The notes: generated by a model from the letters alone, not told the origin. A DNA stretch of 13,067 nt from an uncultured Eubacteriales bacterium (GCA_949451265.1 CASTQR010000029.1:1-13067), one strand, 5' to 3'; positions 6,186-12,385 are shown, counted from the first letter of the stretch. Numbers and translations are program-made.

Positions 6186-6208
6186 GTGGCACCTGAGTTA
6201 CGTGCCAC
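6186..6208. repeat. leader hairpin before tRNA-Ala
   Basis: GTGGCAC (6186-6192) and GTGCCAC (6202-6208) pair around a 9-base loop, 6 bases upstream of the mature tRNA 5' end. The loop motif GAGTTACG also occurs near 6258-6265, within a second GC-rich dyad. The purpose is unknown. Confidence 0.4.
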
Positions 6209-6298
6209 ATTTTGTAGAATTAACTTTTTTGTGATGTGAACCGAATGGCAACCATCCGAGTTACGCCCCCGAAACGTGGGGCATATAACTGGCCCGCT

Positions 6299-6324
6299 CG
6301 CTCTCCCAGCTGAGCTACGAGCCC
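6299..6324 (-). pseudogene. truncated tRNA gene (5' acceptor strand and D-arm only)
   Basis: On the minus strand the sequence starts GGGCTCGTAGCTCAGCTGGG and continues with AGAGCG, which is the first 26 nt of a typical bacterial tRNA: acceptor 5' strand, TA, and a complete D-stem and loop. After this no anticodon stem, T-arm (TTCGANT) or matching CGAGCCC 3' acceptor strand can be found before tRNA-Ala. A deletion or an integration/excision event inside the gene is the simplest explanation. A consensus promoter still stands upstream. Confidence 0.7.
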
Positions 6325-6356
6325 ATATTTCATTTTGTGAGAACCACAACGGCTAT

Positions 6357-6384
6357 ATTATACCAGAAAAAAATGATTTGTAAA
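6357..6384 (-). promoter_or_regulatory. promoter of the broken-tRNA / tRNA-Ala unit
   Basis: On the minus strand, TTTACA (6384-6379), a 16-base spacer and a perfect TATAAT (6362-6357) stand about 33 bases before the 5' end of the tRNA remnant. It would drive tRNA-Ala through a leader of roughly 170 nt. Confidence 0.75.
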
Positions 6385-6463
6385 GGGGTAACCTTCATTT
6401 CCCCCCGATATTTTTTCCATGGGGGCGGACGCTGTCCAAGCGCCCGTCCCCGCCCTTTCCTCC

Positions 6464-8167
6464 TCAGCCCCTGCCCTTCCCCTGGGTGACGGCTTCCGGG
6501 GTGTTGGCATAGTCCCACTGGTGGCCTTTCGCCATCTCGTCGCTGGTCAGGTTAAAGTAATCCCAATCCTTCTCCCGGCCGCTGGATGTCCCCTGCTCCC
6601 GGTAATTGGCGTCCCAGGTCACATCCACACAGTACCAGTTCCCATCCAGCCGCACCATGTTCCAAGCATGATCGCCCGAACCGCTGAAGGTCGCCCCCAC
6701 CACCGTGATACACTCCACACCGGCCAGGTCGCACAGCAGCTGGAAGGTGGCGGCATAGCCCAAGCACACCGCCCTCTGGTCCACCAGCCCCCCATAGGGC
6801 GTATAGGATTCCCTGGGCGTCTCCGCCATCACGTCCTGATGCGTCCAGTCATAGTCCACTTCATTTACGATCCATTCATAGATGGCCGTTTCCTTTTCCA
6901 ACGCGCCCATGCCGCCCTTGAGGAGCTTGTCCAGCACCTTTTCCGCCGCGCTGTAAATGTCTTTATCATAATCAGACAACCCTGCCGGATCGCCCTTCTC
7001 CCAGGCAGCACGGATGGCGGCGGTGTCGTAGAGGCTCATATCCTCCTCGTTGGGCGGATTGAACTCCGCCCGGTCCGGGTAGGCGGGATCCGGCTCATAG
7101 CCCGGAGATGGGTCATCCTCAAAATGGCGCCCGGAGCTCCAAAGGGCCTGCGCCCCCCCACCCGTCAGATCCTCCCCCAACGCGGATGCGGTTCCCTGGG
7201 GGTCCGCGCCGACCACCAAGATGACGTAGTTGGTTCCCATCGGTGTCCAGGCGTCGGCCTGGTACAGCAGCTTGGCCTGGGCAGGGAAGCGGGCATACGC
7301 CTCCTCCCTGGCGTCCAGATACCGGCTCAGCTGCGAGATGGCAACCGTCCTCACCCTATCGTCCCGGATCTGCAGGAGGGCAAGCTCAAAGGCGGAGCCG
7401 TCCTTTCCCCGGGCAATGGCGGCCTCCTCCCATCCGCCATCATCCAGGCCGTATTCCCCCTGGATGACGGCGTTCAGCCTGTCCGTTTCGCCGCTGTTAA
7501 TGCGCTCCAAATCGGACACGTCGTCCCCAAAGGACGCGCAGGTGTCCAGCATCCGCTCCATCAGCGCGTCTATGCTGTCGTCAACGGGGGCGGTTCCCCC
7601 CTCCCCGCTGAGGGCTTGCCGGAACGCCTTCTCCGCAGCCGCCGTATCGGGGCAGATGAACAGGCCCACAAATTCGTCCACCTGGCAGACCTGCCCTCTC
7701 CCGGCCAAGTCCGCCTGCTCGGGGGCATAGCCAGCGAAGTCCCCCATTCGGGCGAAGCGGTAGTCCCCCAGCGCGTTGGCAGCGCGGGCGGCGGCGCTCT
7801 CGTCCTCCATCCGCAGCACCGCCAGCTCAAAGGCGGACGCCCCCATGCCCCGGATCACCGCCGCGTCTTTCCACGGATTCTGGAGGCTGTAGGCGTTCTC
7901 CAGATAGGCGGACAGGAACTCCGCCCCGTCCTCATCGGCGGTCAGGTACTCCACATCCCCAGAACCCTTGTCAAAGCCGCAGTTCGGGAACACCGCGTTC
8001 ACCAAGTCCAACGCCGCCGGCCCCTCGGGTTCCGCAGGCGGCTCCGTCACAGCGGGCCCCACGGAGCCCTCCGGCGGCTCCGTCCCGGCGGCGGGCTCCT
8101 GCCGGCACCCCGCCAGCAGCCCCAGCAGCAAAGCGGCGGACAGCAGCAGCGAACCAATCCTTTTCAT
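6464..8167 (-). CDS. lipoprotein with two DUF4358-like repeats and a transglutaminase-like domain
   Basis: This is a 567-residue protein. A type II signal peptide with lipobox LLAG-C21 is followed by a Pro/Glu-rich linker (22-52), so it should be anchored on the outer face of the membrane. Two related segments, about 52-185 and 210-335, share SAFELAVL/SAFELALL and a later stretch ending in ICPD or VVGAD, and resemble DUF4358 repeats. The C-terminal part (about 400-545) is a transglutaminase-like fold: C468 in RAVCLGYAATFQ, H500 in GDHAWNMVRLDG and D515 in CVDVTWD form a complete catalytic triad. It may be a peptidase or cross-linking enzyme acting on wall or protein; the substrate is unknown. 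I chose ATG at 8167, with GAAGGGG nine bases upstream; a TTG at 8185 overlaps that ribosome site. It lies just after the ireB terminator. Confidence 0.88.
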   Translation of the reverse strand: MKRIGSLLLSAALLLGLLAGCRQEPAAGTEPPEGSVGPAVTEPPAEPEGPAALDLVNAVFPNCGFDKGSGDVEYLTADEDGAEFLSAYLENAYSLQNPWKDAAVIRGMGASAFELAVLRMEDESAAARAANALGDYRFARMGDFAGYAPEQADLAGRGQVCQVDEFVGLFICPDTAAAEKAFRQALSGEGGTAPVDDSIDALMERMLDTCASFGDDVSDLERINSGETDRLNAVIQGEYGLDDGGWEEAAIARGKDGSAFELALLQIRDDRVRTVAISQLSRYLDAREEAYARFPAQAKLLYQADAWTPMGTNYVILVVGADPQGTASALGEDLTGGGAQALWSSGRHFEDDPSPGYEPDPAYPDRAEFNPPNEEDMSLYDTAAIRAAWEKGDPAGLSDYDKDIYSAAEKVLDKLLKGGMGALEKETAIYEWIVNEVDYDWTHQDVMAETPRESYTPYGGLVDQRAVCLGYAATFQLLCDLAGVECITVVGATFSGSGDHAWNMVRLDGNWYCVDVTWDANYREQGTSSGREKDWDYFNLTSDEMAKGHQWDYANTPEAVTQGKGRG

Positions 8168-8188
8168 CGCAAACAGCCCCTTCAAGAG

Positions 8189-8230
8189 ATTTCAAAACAA
8201 CGGGGGCCCGCCGCCGGCAGGCCCCCCGTC
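8189..8230 (-). terminator. terminator or attenuator between ireB and the lipoprotein gene
   Basis: On the minus strand, a 13-bp stem with one bulged G (ACGGGGG then CCTGCC, pairing with GGCGGG then CCCCCGT) is followed by TGTTTTGAAAT. Only about 20 bases separate it from the lipoprotein ribosome site. The downstream gene must therefore depend on read-through or on a promoter inside the hairpin. Confidence 0.7.
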
Positions 8231-8232
8231 CC

Positions 8233-8487
8233 TCATTTTTCGTGGAGATAGCTTTTCAGTAGCACCTGCAACAGCTCGTCCCGGTCCAGCTGTCGGATCA
8301 GCGTGCGGGCGTTGTTGTGGTTGGTGATGTAGGTGGGATCCTCGCTGAGGATATAGCCCACAATCTGGTTGATGGGGTTATAGCCCTTCTCCTGGAGGGA
8401 ATTGTAGACGGAGGACAGGATCATGCGGATCTCCTGGTCCTTGTCAATGCTGACGCTGAATTTGCGTGTGTAGTCGATGTCGCTCAT
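8233..8487 (-). CDS. ireB: IreB-family regulatory phosphoprotein (UPF0297)
   Basis: This 84-residue protein carries the almost invariant family core: [16 protein letters not shown] at 33-48, then DPTYIT and [10 protein letters not shown]. In Enterococcus faecalis, IreB is a substrate of the membrane Ser/Thr kinase IreK and negatively regulates cephalosporin resistance, with phosphorylation on N-terminal threonines. Here T7 is the equivalent candidate; this is by analogy only. The start is ATG at 8487, preceded by AAGGGGGTG. A GTG three codons upstream is in frame but lies in the ribosome site. In many Firmicutes the gene stands next to the RuvX and DUF1292 genes; here it is alone, followed by a terminator. 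Confidence 0.93.
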   Translation of the reverse strand: MSDIDYTRKFSVSIDKDQEIRMILSSVYNSLQEKGYNPINQIVGYILSEDPTYITNHNNARTLIRQLDRDELLQVLLKSYLHEK

Positions 8488-8517
8488 AGGGCGCACCCCC
8501 TTTTTCTTGTTACTGCT

Positions 8518-8546
8518 ATTTTAGCCTACAACGGGCCGGTTGTAAA
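8518..8546 (-). promoter_or_regulatory. ireB promoter
   Basis: On the minus strand, TTTACA (8546-8541), a 17-base spacer and TAAAAT (8523-8518) lie about 30 bases before the ireB start. Confidence 0.75.
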
Positions 8547-8624
8547 GAGGAAATCAAAAAATTTACAAGGGAATCCCCTTATGAAAATTCTGTAAAACCT
8601 CTCCCCCTGTGTGGCCCAAAGGGA

Positions 8625-8653
8625 TTGACGAACGGGCCCGGGGGTGTTAAGAT
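8625..8653 (+). promoter_or_regulatory. promoter of the Zn-ribbon/SH3b gene
   Basis: TTGACG (8625-8630), a 17-base spacer and TAAGAT (8648-8653) precede the gene at 8703 with a leader of about 40 bases. The interval 8547-8624 holds only a small dyad, AAGGG/CCCTT (8567-8580). Confidence 0.7.
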
Positions 8654-8702
8654 AGGACTGTCCGACATAATTCGAGCCCACCATTGAAGGAGGAATCCCA
8701 GC

Positions 8703-9875
8703 ATGGCTTCCAGGCCCTCTCCCAACAGTCTGATCCACTGCGCCGTCTGCGGCGAGGATTATAGCGCCACCTATAAACGCTGCCCCTTCTGCGGGGCGAA
8801 GAACGCCCCCTCCGCCTCCCCCAATCCCCCCCGGAGGGCCCCGGCCCCCCCGCCCGTGTACGACGACGAGCCGGAGCCCGCGCCCTCCCGCCGCGCCCCC
8901 GCCGACCCGGACGACACCTACGTGTTCGACGGGCAGGATCTCTTTGACGAGGATCCCGAGGAGGACTACCGCCTCGTCCGTCCCAAGGGCGGCAAGCGTC
9001 TGGCGGAGAAGCCCTCCTCCAACCCCTTCGCGGAGGCCCAGATCAATTGGCCCCGGATGATCACCTTCCTGTGCACCCTGATCATCATCGTGGCGGCCCT
9101 GATTATCATCTTCACCGTGGTCTATCCTCAGATCCGGGACGGCAAGAACCCCGGTGCCAACGCCACCGAACAGCCCACCGTCCCCGTCTCCACCGACCCG
9201 GTGAACCAGCCCACCCAGCCCGTGGATCCCAACGTCACTGCTCCCGTGGGCGACATCACCAATCCCCCAGTGGATCCCAATGTGACCAATCCCCCCCAGG
9301 TGGGGGACGACGAGCCCACCGGCCTGACCCTGAACACCTACGATTTCACCATCTACCCCGACAGCGCCCCGGTGACCATCAAGCCCACCGTCGCCCCCGC
9401 CGGCTGGAACGGCACCGTTACCTTTGAGTCCAGCGATCCCAGCTACGCCACGGTGAGCGCCTCCGGCGTCGTCACCCACGCCAGGCCCGACATGGTGGGC
9501 GGCGTCCACGGCATCGTGATCAAGGTCCAGGCGGGTACCCTGACCGCCACCTGCAAGGTCTTTGTGGCCGGGGCCAAGACCTCCGAGTCCGCGCCCCCCG
9601 CCCAGACCGATCCCCCCGTGGATCCCACCCAGGCGCCCCCCTCCGGCGGCAATGTGACCGTGGGTGCCCGGGGCACCATCATGAACGCGGAGGGCGGCCT
9701 GCGGGTGCGCTCCGGCCCGGGCACCACCTACGCCCCCATTGCCTCTATCACCAACGGCACCACCATCACCGTGCTGGCCGAGGCGGGGGACGGCTGGTAT
9801 CAGATCAATTTCCCCGGCGCGGGCGGTGCCGCCACCGTTGGCTACATCCGGGGCGAGTACATCTCCACCAACTGA
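8703..9875 (+). CDS. Zn-ribbon, single-TM protein with Big_2-like and SH3b domains
   Basis: This 390-residue protein is built in modules. A cytoplasmic zinc ribbon comes first (C13, C16, C27, C30 in CxxC pairs), then a Pro/Asp-rich linker (37-95) and one transmembrane helix (about 118-140) with no cleavable signal. Outside is a Pro/Thr/Asn spacer with repeats such as PVDPNVT (173-195). An Ig-like segment (about 205-290) follows, with the bacterial Big_2 signature SSDPSYATVSASGVV. A second linker leads to a C-terminal SH3b domain (about 318-390) with GGLRVRSGPG and GWYQI. SH3b modules usually bind cell-wall peptides. The domain order implies a protein that spans from cytoplasm to wall; its function is unknown. 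AAGGAGG lies nine bases before the ATG. Confidence 0.85.
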   Translation: MASRPSPNSLIHCAVCGEDYSATYKRCPFCGAKNAPSASPNPPRRAPAPPPVYDDEPEPAPSRRAPADPDDTYVFDGQDLFDEDPEEDYRLVRPKGGKRLAEKPSSNPFAEAQINWPRMITFLCTLIIIVAALIIIFTVVYPQIRDGKNPGANATEQPTVPVSTDPVNQPTQPVDPNVTAPVGDITNPPVDPNVTNPPQVGDDEPTGLTLNTYDFTIYPDSAPVTIKPTVAPAGWNGTVTFESSDPSYATVSASGVVTHARPDMVGGVHGIVIKVQAGTLTATCKVFVAGAKTSESAPPAQTDPPVDPTQAPPSGGNVTVGARGTIMNAEGGLRVRSGPGTTYAPIASITNGTTITVLAEAGDGWYQINFPGAGGAATVGYIRGEYISTN

Positions 9876-9888
9876 TTCACAAACGCGG

Positions 9889-9914
9889 GAGCGCCGCCCG
9901 GACGGGCGGCGCTC
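9889..9914 (+). terminator. GC-rich hairpin after the SH3b gene
   Basis: GAGCGCCGCCCG (9889-9900) pairs perfectly with CGGGCGGCGCTC (9903-9914) over a tiny loop. The tail TTACTATAAGG is poor in T and already holds the next gene's ribosome site. It may be a leaky terminator that lets part of the transcript enter the following gene. Confidence 0.55.
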
Positions 9915-9936
9915 TTACTATAAGGAGGCATCCGAT

Positions 9937-10572
9937 ATGCTGATGGTTGAACGCCCCAGCGTCATGAACCTGGAAAACGCCATGCGGGGGGCCCGGAACC
10001 CCATGAACAGCTGGGCCCGCTCGGACAGCGCCTATACCCCGGACGGACAGTACGCCCTGGGCCCCAACGACCTGGATCTGGCCTGCCGCCTGTGCGCCGC
10101 GGGCTGCGACCACCGGAAATTCCTCCGGCAGATCTTTGTGTCCCTGGATATCACCGCCCCCCTGTACTGGTGGAAGGAATTCGACACCTATAAGGTGGGC
10201 ACCGTGGCCAACTCCACCTCCACCATGCACAAGCTCCACGCAAAGCCCCTGGAGCTGTCCGACTTCTCCACCGACCACCTGACCCCTACTTCTCTGGAAG
10301 CGTTCCGGCAGTATGTGGATTATATCGAGACGGTGCGCCGGCGGTACGTGTCGGGCAAGGACAAAACCGACTGGTACGACCTGATCCAGCTTCTCCCCTC
10401 CAGCTACCACCAGATGCGCACGGTGACGCTGAACTATGAGGTGCTGGCCAACATCTACTTCGCCCGCCGGAACCACAAGCTGGACGAGTGGCACACCTTC
10501 TGCGGTGAGATCCTGGCCCTGCCCTACGCCCGGGAACTGCTGGGCGCCGCCGGCGGGGAGGCCATCCCATAA
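9937..10572 (+). CDS. conserved protein of uncertain function, possibly ThyX-fold related
   Basis: This 211-residue soluble protein starts at an ATG with AAGGAGG eight bases upstream. I recognise its sequence type as conserved in Firmicutes and their phages but know no proven function. Striking segments are MRGARNPMNSW (16-26), APLYWWKEFDTYKVGTVAN (74-92) with STMHK just after, and LPSSYHQMRTVTLNYEVL (153-170) followed by ARRNHKLDEWHTFC. The order of these blocks recalls flavin-dependent thymidylate synthase ThyX, but the ThyX motif RHRxxSxNExSxR is absent, with KVGTVANSTSTMHK in the matching place. Catalysis as ThyX is therefore unlikely. It has no signal peptide or membrane segment and no separate promoter is obvious. 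It probably shares transcripts with the SH3b gene and ends at a bidirectional terminator. Confidence 0.75.
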   Translation: MLMVERPSVMNLENAMRGARNPMNSWARSDSAYTPDGQYALGPNDLDLACRLCAAGCDHRKFLRQIFVSLDITAPLYWWKEFDTYKVGTVANSTSTMHKLHAKPLELSDFSTDHLTPTSLEAFRQYVDYIETVRRRYVSGKDKTDWYDLIQLLPSSYHQMRTVTLNYEVLANIYFARRNHKLDEWHTFCGEILALPYARELLGAAGGEAIP

Positions 10573-10581
10573 ACAAACGTA

Positions 10582-10604
10582 CCCCCCGGCTTGCCGCCGG
10601 GGGG
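10582..10604. terminator. bidirectional terminator between convergent genes
   Basis: CCCCCCGGC (10582-10590) and GCCGGGGGG (10596-10604) pair around a 5-base loop. The tail is moderately T-rich on the minus strand (TACGTTTGTTT) and weaker on the plus strand (CGTTCCTCTGTT). It separates the 211-aa protein gene from the HAD phosphatase gene. Confidence 0.75.
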
Positions 10605-10614
10605 CGTTCCTCTG

Positions 10615-11289
10615 TTAAAGGCCCAGCCAGCCTTGCAGCTCCGCCAGATCCTCCGCGATGTGCACATGGGGGTAATCCCGGAAGGCCGCCCTGGGGGTGG
10701 TGCCGTTCAGCACCGCGCAGAAATCGCAGCCCCCCGCCTGGGCGGTGGCGGCGTCGATCACCGTGTCCCCGCAGAACAGCGCCTGCCCCGGCTCCAGCCC
10801 GAACCGGGCCAGGGCGAAGTTCAGCCCCTCCGGGTCAGGCTTCACCCTGGACACCTCGTCCCAGCCGATGATCAGCTCCACCAGCTCCAGCCGGCCCTGG
10901 TGGGCCAAAATCTGCCGGATGGTATCTCCCGGCTTGGTGGACACGATGGCGGTATGTACCCCCGCCCCCTTCAGGGCGGACAGCAGCTCCGCCGCCCCCG
11001 GCAGCAGCCGGGTGCCTTTGATCATCAGCTCCCGCCCAGGCCCGTGGGCCTCGGTGCCTACGGTGATGTGGAATTGGTGGGCAAACGCCGCCTGCCGCGC
11101 AGGGTCTGCGTCCCCGGCGAGGTGGGTGAAGCCGTTCTCCAGCGTCATACCCACCGTGGTACGCACCTGCTCCACCGTAGGGGGCTCCAGCCCCAGGGCC
11201 TGGAACCCCAGCCGGTATCCCTCGGCGATGGCGGCGGTGGAGTCCCCCAGCGTGTAGTCGAAGTCGAAAAAGATGCCCTGATAGTCCAT
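10615..11289 (-). CDS. HAD-family hydrolase (phosphoglycolate phosphatase / PpaX-like)
   Basis: This 224-residue enzyme has the four HAD motifs in order. Motif I is FFDFDYTLGDS, with nucleophile D9 and acid/base D11. Motif II is IVSTKP with S117/T118, motif III is K150 in SRVKPDP, and motif IV is FCGDTVIDA with D175 and D179. The helical cap between motifs I and II (about 16-85) makes it a subfamily IA member like Gph, PpaX and beta-phosphoglucomutase. The sequence favours a phosphatase, but the substrate cannot be assigned. ATG at 11289 has an AGGGGA ribosome site; the upstream extension contains the promoter and is not coding. It has its own promoter, whose -35 box overlaps the stop codon of the sigma-like gene. 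Confidence 0.9.
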   Translation of the reverse strand: MDYQGIFFDFDYTLGDSTAAIAEGYRLGFQALGLEPPTVEQVRTTVGMTLENGFTHLAGDADPARQAAFAHQFHITVGTEAHGPGRELMIKGTRLLPGAAELLSALKGAGVHTAIVSTKPGDTIRQILAHQGRLELVELIIGWDEVSRVKPDPEGLNFALARFGLEPGQALFCGDTVIDAATAQAGGCDFCAVLNGTTPRAAFRDYPHVHIAEDLAELQGWLGL

Positions 11290-11320
11290 ATGATCCCCTG
11301 CTTTCCTGTTTCTTTGGGGT

Positions 11321-11349
11321 ATCATACCACAAACCGCCCCGGCTTTCAA
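11321..11349 (-). promoter_or_regulatory. HAD phosphatase promoter
   Basis: On the minus strand, TTGAAA (11349-11344), a 17-base spacer and TATGAT (11326-11321) form a strong promoter. Its -35 box includes the TGA stop of the preceding sigma-like gene. Confidence 0.8.
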
Positions 11350-11663
11350 CCTTCCGCCTGCTCCAGCAGGTTGGCCGCCCCGTACCGCAGGCAGCGGTAC
11401 AGCCGCTGCCGCCCCCGCTTCAGCGTCCGGGACACGGTGGACTTGTTTACCCCCAGCTCCTTGGCGATAGCCTCCATACTCATGTTCCGCCCGTAGTAGA
11501 GGATCATGTACTCCCGCTGGCGGGGGGTCACGTCCTGCCGCAGGGCGTGGGTCAGGTTCCGCTTCAGGCGGTTGATCTGATCCCGGTTATCGTTGGCCAT
11601 CAGCTCGGTATAGACCCTCAGATCCGCCAGGCCGAAGCCGTTCTCATAAGAAACTGTCCGCAT
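11346..11663 (-). CDS. sigma-70 region 4-like helix-turn-helix protein
   Basis: This 105-residue protein has a C-terminal half that is a sigma region-4 DNA-binding domain. TPRQREYMILYYGRNMSMEA leads into IAKELGVNKSTVSRTLKRG (66-84), a classic helix-turn-helix, followed by basic RQRLYRCLRYG. The N-terminal 45 residues are not recognisable as sigma region 2, so it cannot be a complete sigma factor. Such proteins are common in clostridial mobile elements and prophages, and may act as transcription regulators or partner subunits. The start is ATG at 11663 with a perfect AAGGAGG. The preceding gene's stop lies within that ribosome site (4-base gap), so the two are co-translated. It is last in a three-gene operon. 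Confidence 0.85.
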   Translation of the reverse strand: MRTVSYENGFGLADLRVYTELMANDNRDQINRLKRNLTHALRQDVTPRQREYMILYYGRNMSMEAIAKELGVNKSTVSRTLKRGRQRLYRCLRYGAANLLEQAEG

Positions 11664-11667
11664 TGTG

Positions 11668-11916
11668 TTACCTCCTTCTGTGATCCACCGGGCCTGTCCC
11701 CCGCCGGGGGGTGAATTTCCGGTAATAGCCGTTCAGGTGCCGGGCCACCTCCCGAACGTCCCGGTACATGGCCCGCAGCGGCCGCAGCCGCCGGTCCAGC
11801 TGGATCCGGCGGGGCCCGTCCCCGGCCTCCCGCATGGCCCGCTCCAGCTCGGAGATCCTCCCCCGCAGCATGGCCGCCGTCTGTTCGTATTCCAGCGAAA
11901 GCTCATAGAGCGTCAT
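11668..11916 (-). CDS. small coiled-coil protein, function unknown
   Basis: This 82-residue, very basic and charged protein is not recognised. Residues 1-60 are predicted helical by eye, with heptad-like leucines and many Arg/Glu pairs (YELSLEYEQTAAMLRGRISE, then LERAMREA). The C-terminus is RYYRKFTPRRG-like and probably disordered. ATG at 11916 overlaps the stop of the preceding Zn-ribbon gene as ATGA and has AGGAGGGG upstream. Tight coupling to a sigma-like HTH gene and a Zn-ribbon gene suggests a shared regulatory role, possibly of phage or mobile-element origin. No homology is claimed. Confidence 0.7.
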   Translation of the reverse strand: MTLYELSLEYEQTAAMLRGRISELERAMREAGDGPRRIQLDRRLRPLRAMYRDVREVARHLNGYYRKFTPRRGTGPVDHRRR

Positions 11917-12143
11917 AGCGCCCCCCTCCTATCCTCTCCTGCCTCCCGGCCCACCCGCCGCAGCCGGTGGGCAAAACGCTGCCGCGCGTACCGGCCGATG
12001 CAATCCTCACACACCGCCCAGCCGTCCAGCGCGAAATAGGGGTCGCCGGGGTACAGCTCCCCCCGGCACAGCCGGCACCGGATGATCCGCCCCGGCCCGT
12101 CCGCCCCATTTTGCGATCCGTTTTTGAAAAAAACTGTTGACAA
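11913..12143 (-). CDS. small Zn-ribbon protein with TTG start
   Basis: This 76-residue protein has two CxxC knuckles, C23-x2-C26 and C45-x2-C48, separated by LYPGDPYFALDGWAV, a treble-clef or zinc-ribbon arrangement, followed by a basic tail. The only possible start in this frame is TTG at 12143. A stop lies six codons upstream and no ATG or GTG precedes the first cysteine. GGGAGGG stands four bases before it. That ribosome site lies between the -35 and -10 boxes of the oppositely oriented tRNA promoter. It is the first gene of the operon and its function is unknown. A different start with another frame is unlikely because the cysteine pattern belongs to this frame. Confidence 0.68.
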   Translation of the reverse strand: MSTVFFKNGSQNGADGPGRIIRCRLCRGELYPGDPYFALDGWAVCEDCIGRYARQRFAHRLRRVGREAGEDRRGAL

Positions 12144-12165
12144 ATTTCCCTCCCACTGCTATAAT
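12137..12165 (+). promoter_or_regulatory. perfect-consensus promoter of the tRNA-Thr/tRNA-Tyr operon
   Basis: TTGACA (12137-12142), exactly 17 bases, and TATAAT (12160-12165) stand about 32 bases before the tRNA-Thr gene. The first codon and ribosome site of the minus-strand Zn-ribbon gene lie inside this promoter. Confidence 0.93.
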
Positions 12166-12197
12166 AAGTTTCGTTGTGAACGCGGAAGCCTTACCGT

Positions 12198-12273
12198 GCT
12201 GGTGTAGCTCAGCTGGTAGAGCAGCTGATTTGTAATCAGCAGGTCGGGGGTTCGAATCCGTCCACCAGCTCCA
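12198..12273 (+). tRNA. tRNA-Thr(TGT)
   Basis: This is a 76-nt cloverleaf. Acceptor GCTGGTG/CACCAGC, D-arm GCTC/GAGC, and anticodon stem GCTGA/TCAGC around TTTGTAA give anticodon TGT. The T-loop is TTCGAAT, the discriminator is T, and CCA is encoded. The T-stem GGGGG/CCGTC has a G-G mismatch in its middle (positions 51/63 of the standard numbering), an unusual flaw in an otherwise normal gene. Confidence 0.93.
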
Positions 12274-12296
12274 CCTTTTTCTTTACAACTTCATAT

Positions 12297-12381
12297 GGAG
12301 GAGTACCCAAGTGGCCAAAGGGGACAGACTGTAAATCTGCTGGCTTCGCCTTCGATGGTTCGAATCCATCCTCCTCCACCA
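12297..12381 (+). tRNA. tRNA-Tyr(GTA)
   Basis: This is an 85-nt class II tRNA with a long variable arm. The acceptor is GGAGGAG/CTCCTCC, the anticodon stem CAGA/TCTG surrounds the GTA anticodon, and the variable arm includes GGCTTCGCC. The T-arm is GATGG/CCATC, the discriminator is A, and CCA is encoded. It lies 23 bases after tRNA-Thr and is co-transcribed with it. Confidence 0.95.
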
Positions 12382-12385
12382 GCTC

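Noticed and set aside
8168..8185. TTG start adding six residues to the lipoprotein
   Set aside because: The TTG lies at the ribosome site itself. Starting at ATG 8167 gives a normal lipoprotein signal peptide.
6419..8251. Long plus-strand open frame of 610 codons
   Set aside because: It is the antisense shadow of the lipoprotein gene. It is rich in Pro, Arg and Gly with no domain, and the opposite strand has a lipobox, a catalytic triad and a ribosome site.
8526..9509. Gly-rich minus-strand frame of 327 codons
   Set aside because: It is the complement of the Pro-rich SH3b gene. Its Gly/Val/His composition is an artefact of reading CCC/GCC-rich coding DNA backwards.
9877..10494. Minus-strand frame opposite the 211-aa protein
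   Set aside because: It is a low-complexity shadow without a ribosome site. The plus-strand frame has a perfect AAGGAGG and conserved blocks.
10591..11496. Plus-strand frame of 301 codons
   Set aside because: It runs antisense through the HAD phosphatase and the sigma-like gene, with no motif and no sensible start signal.
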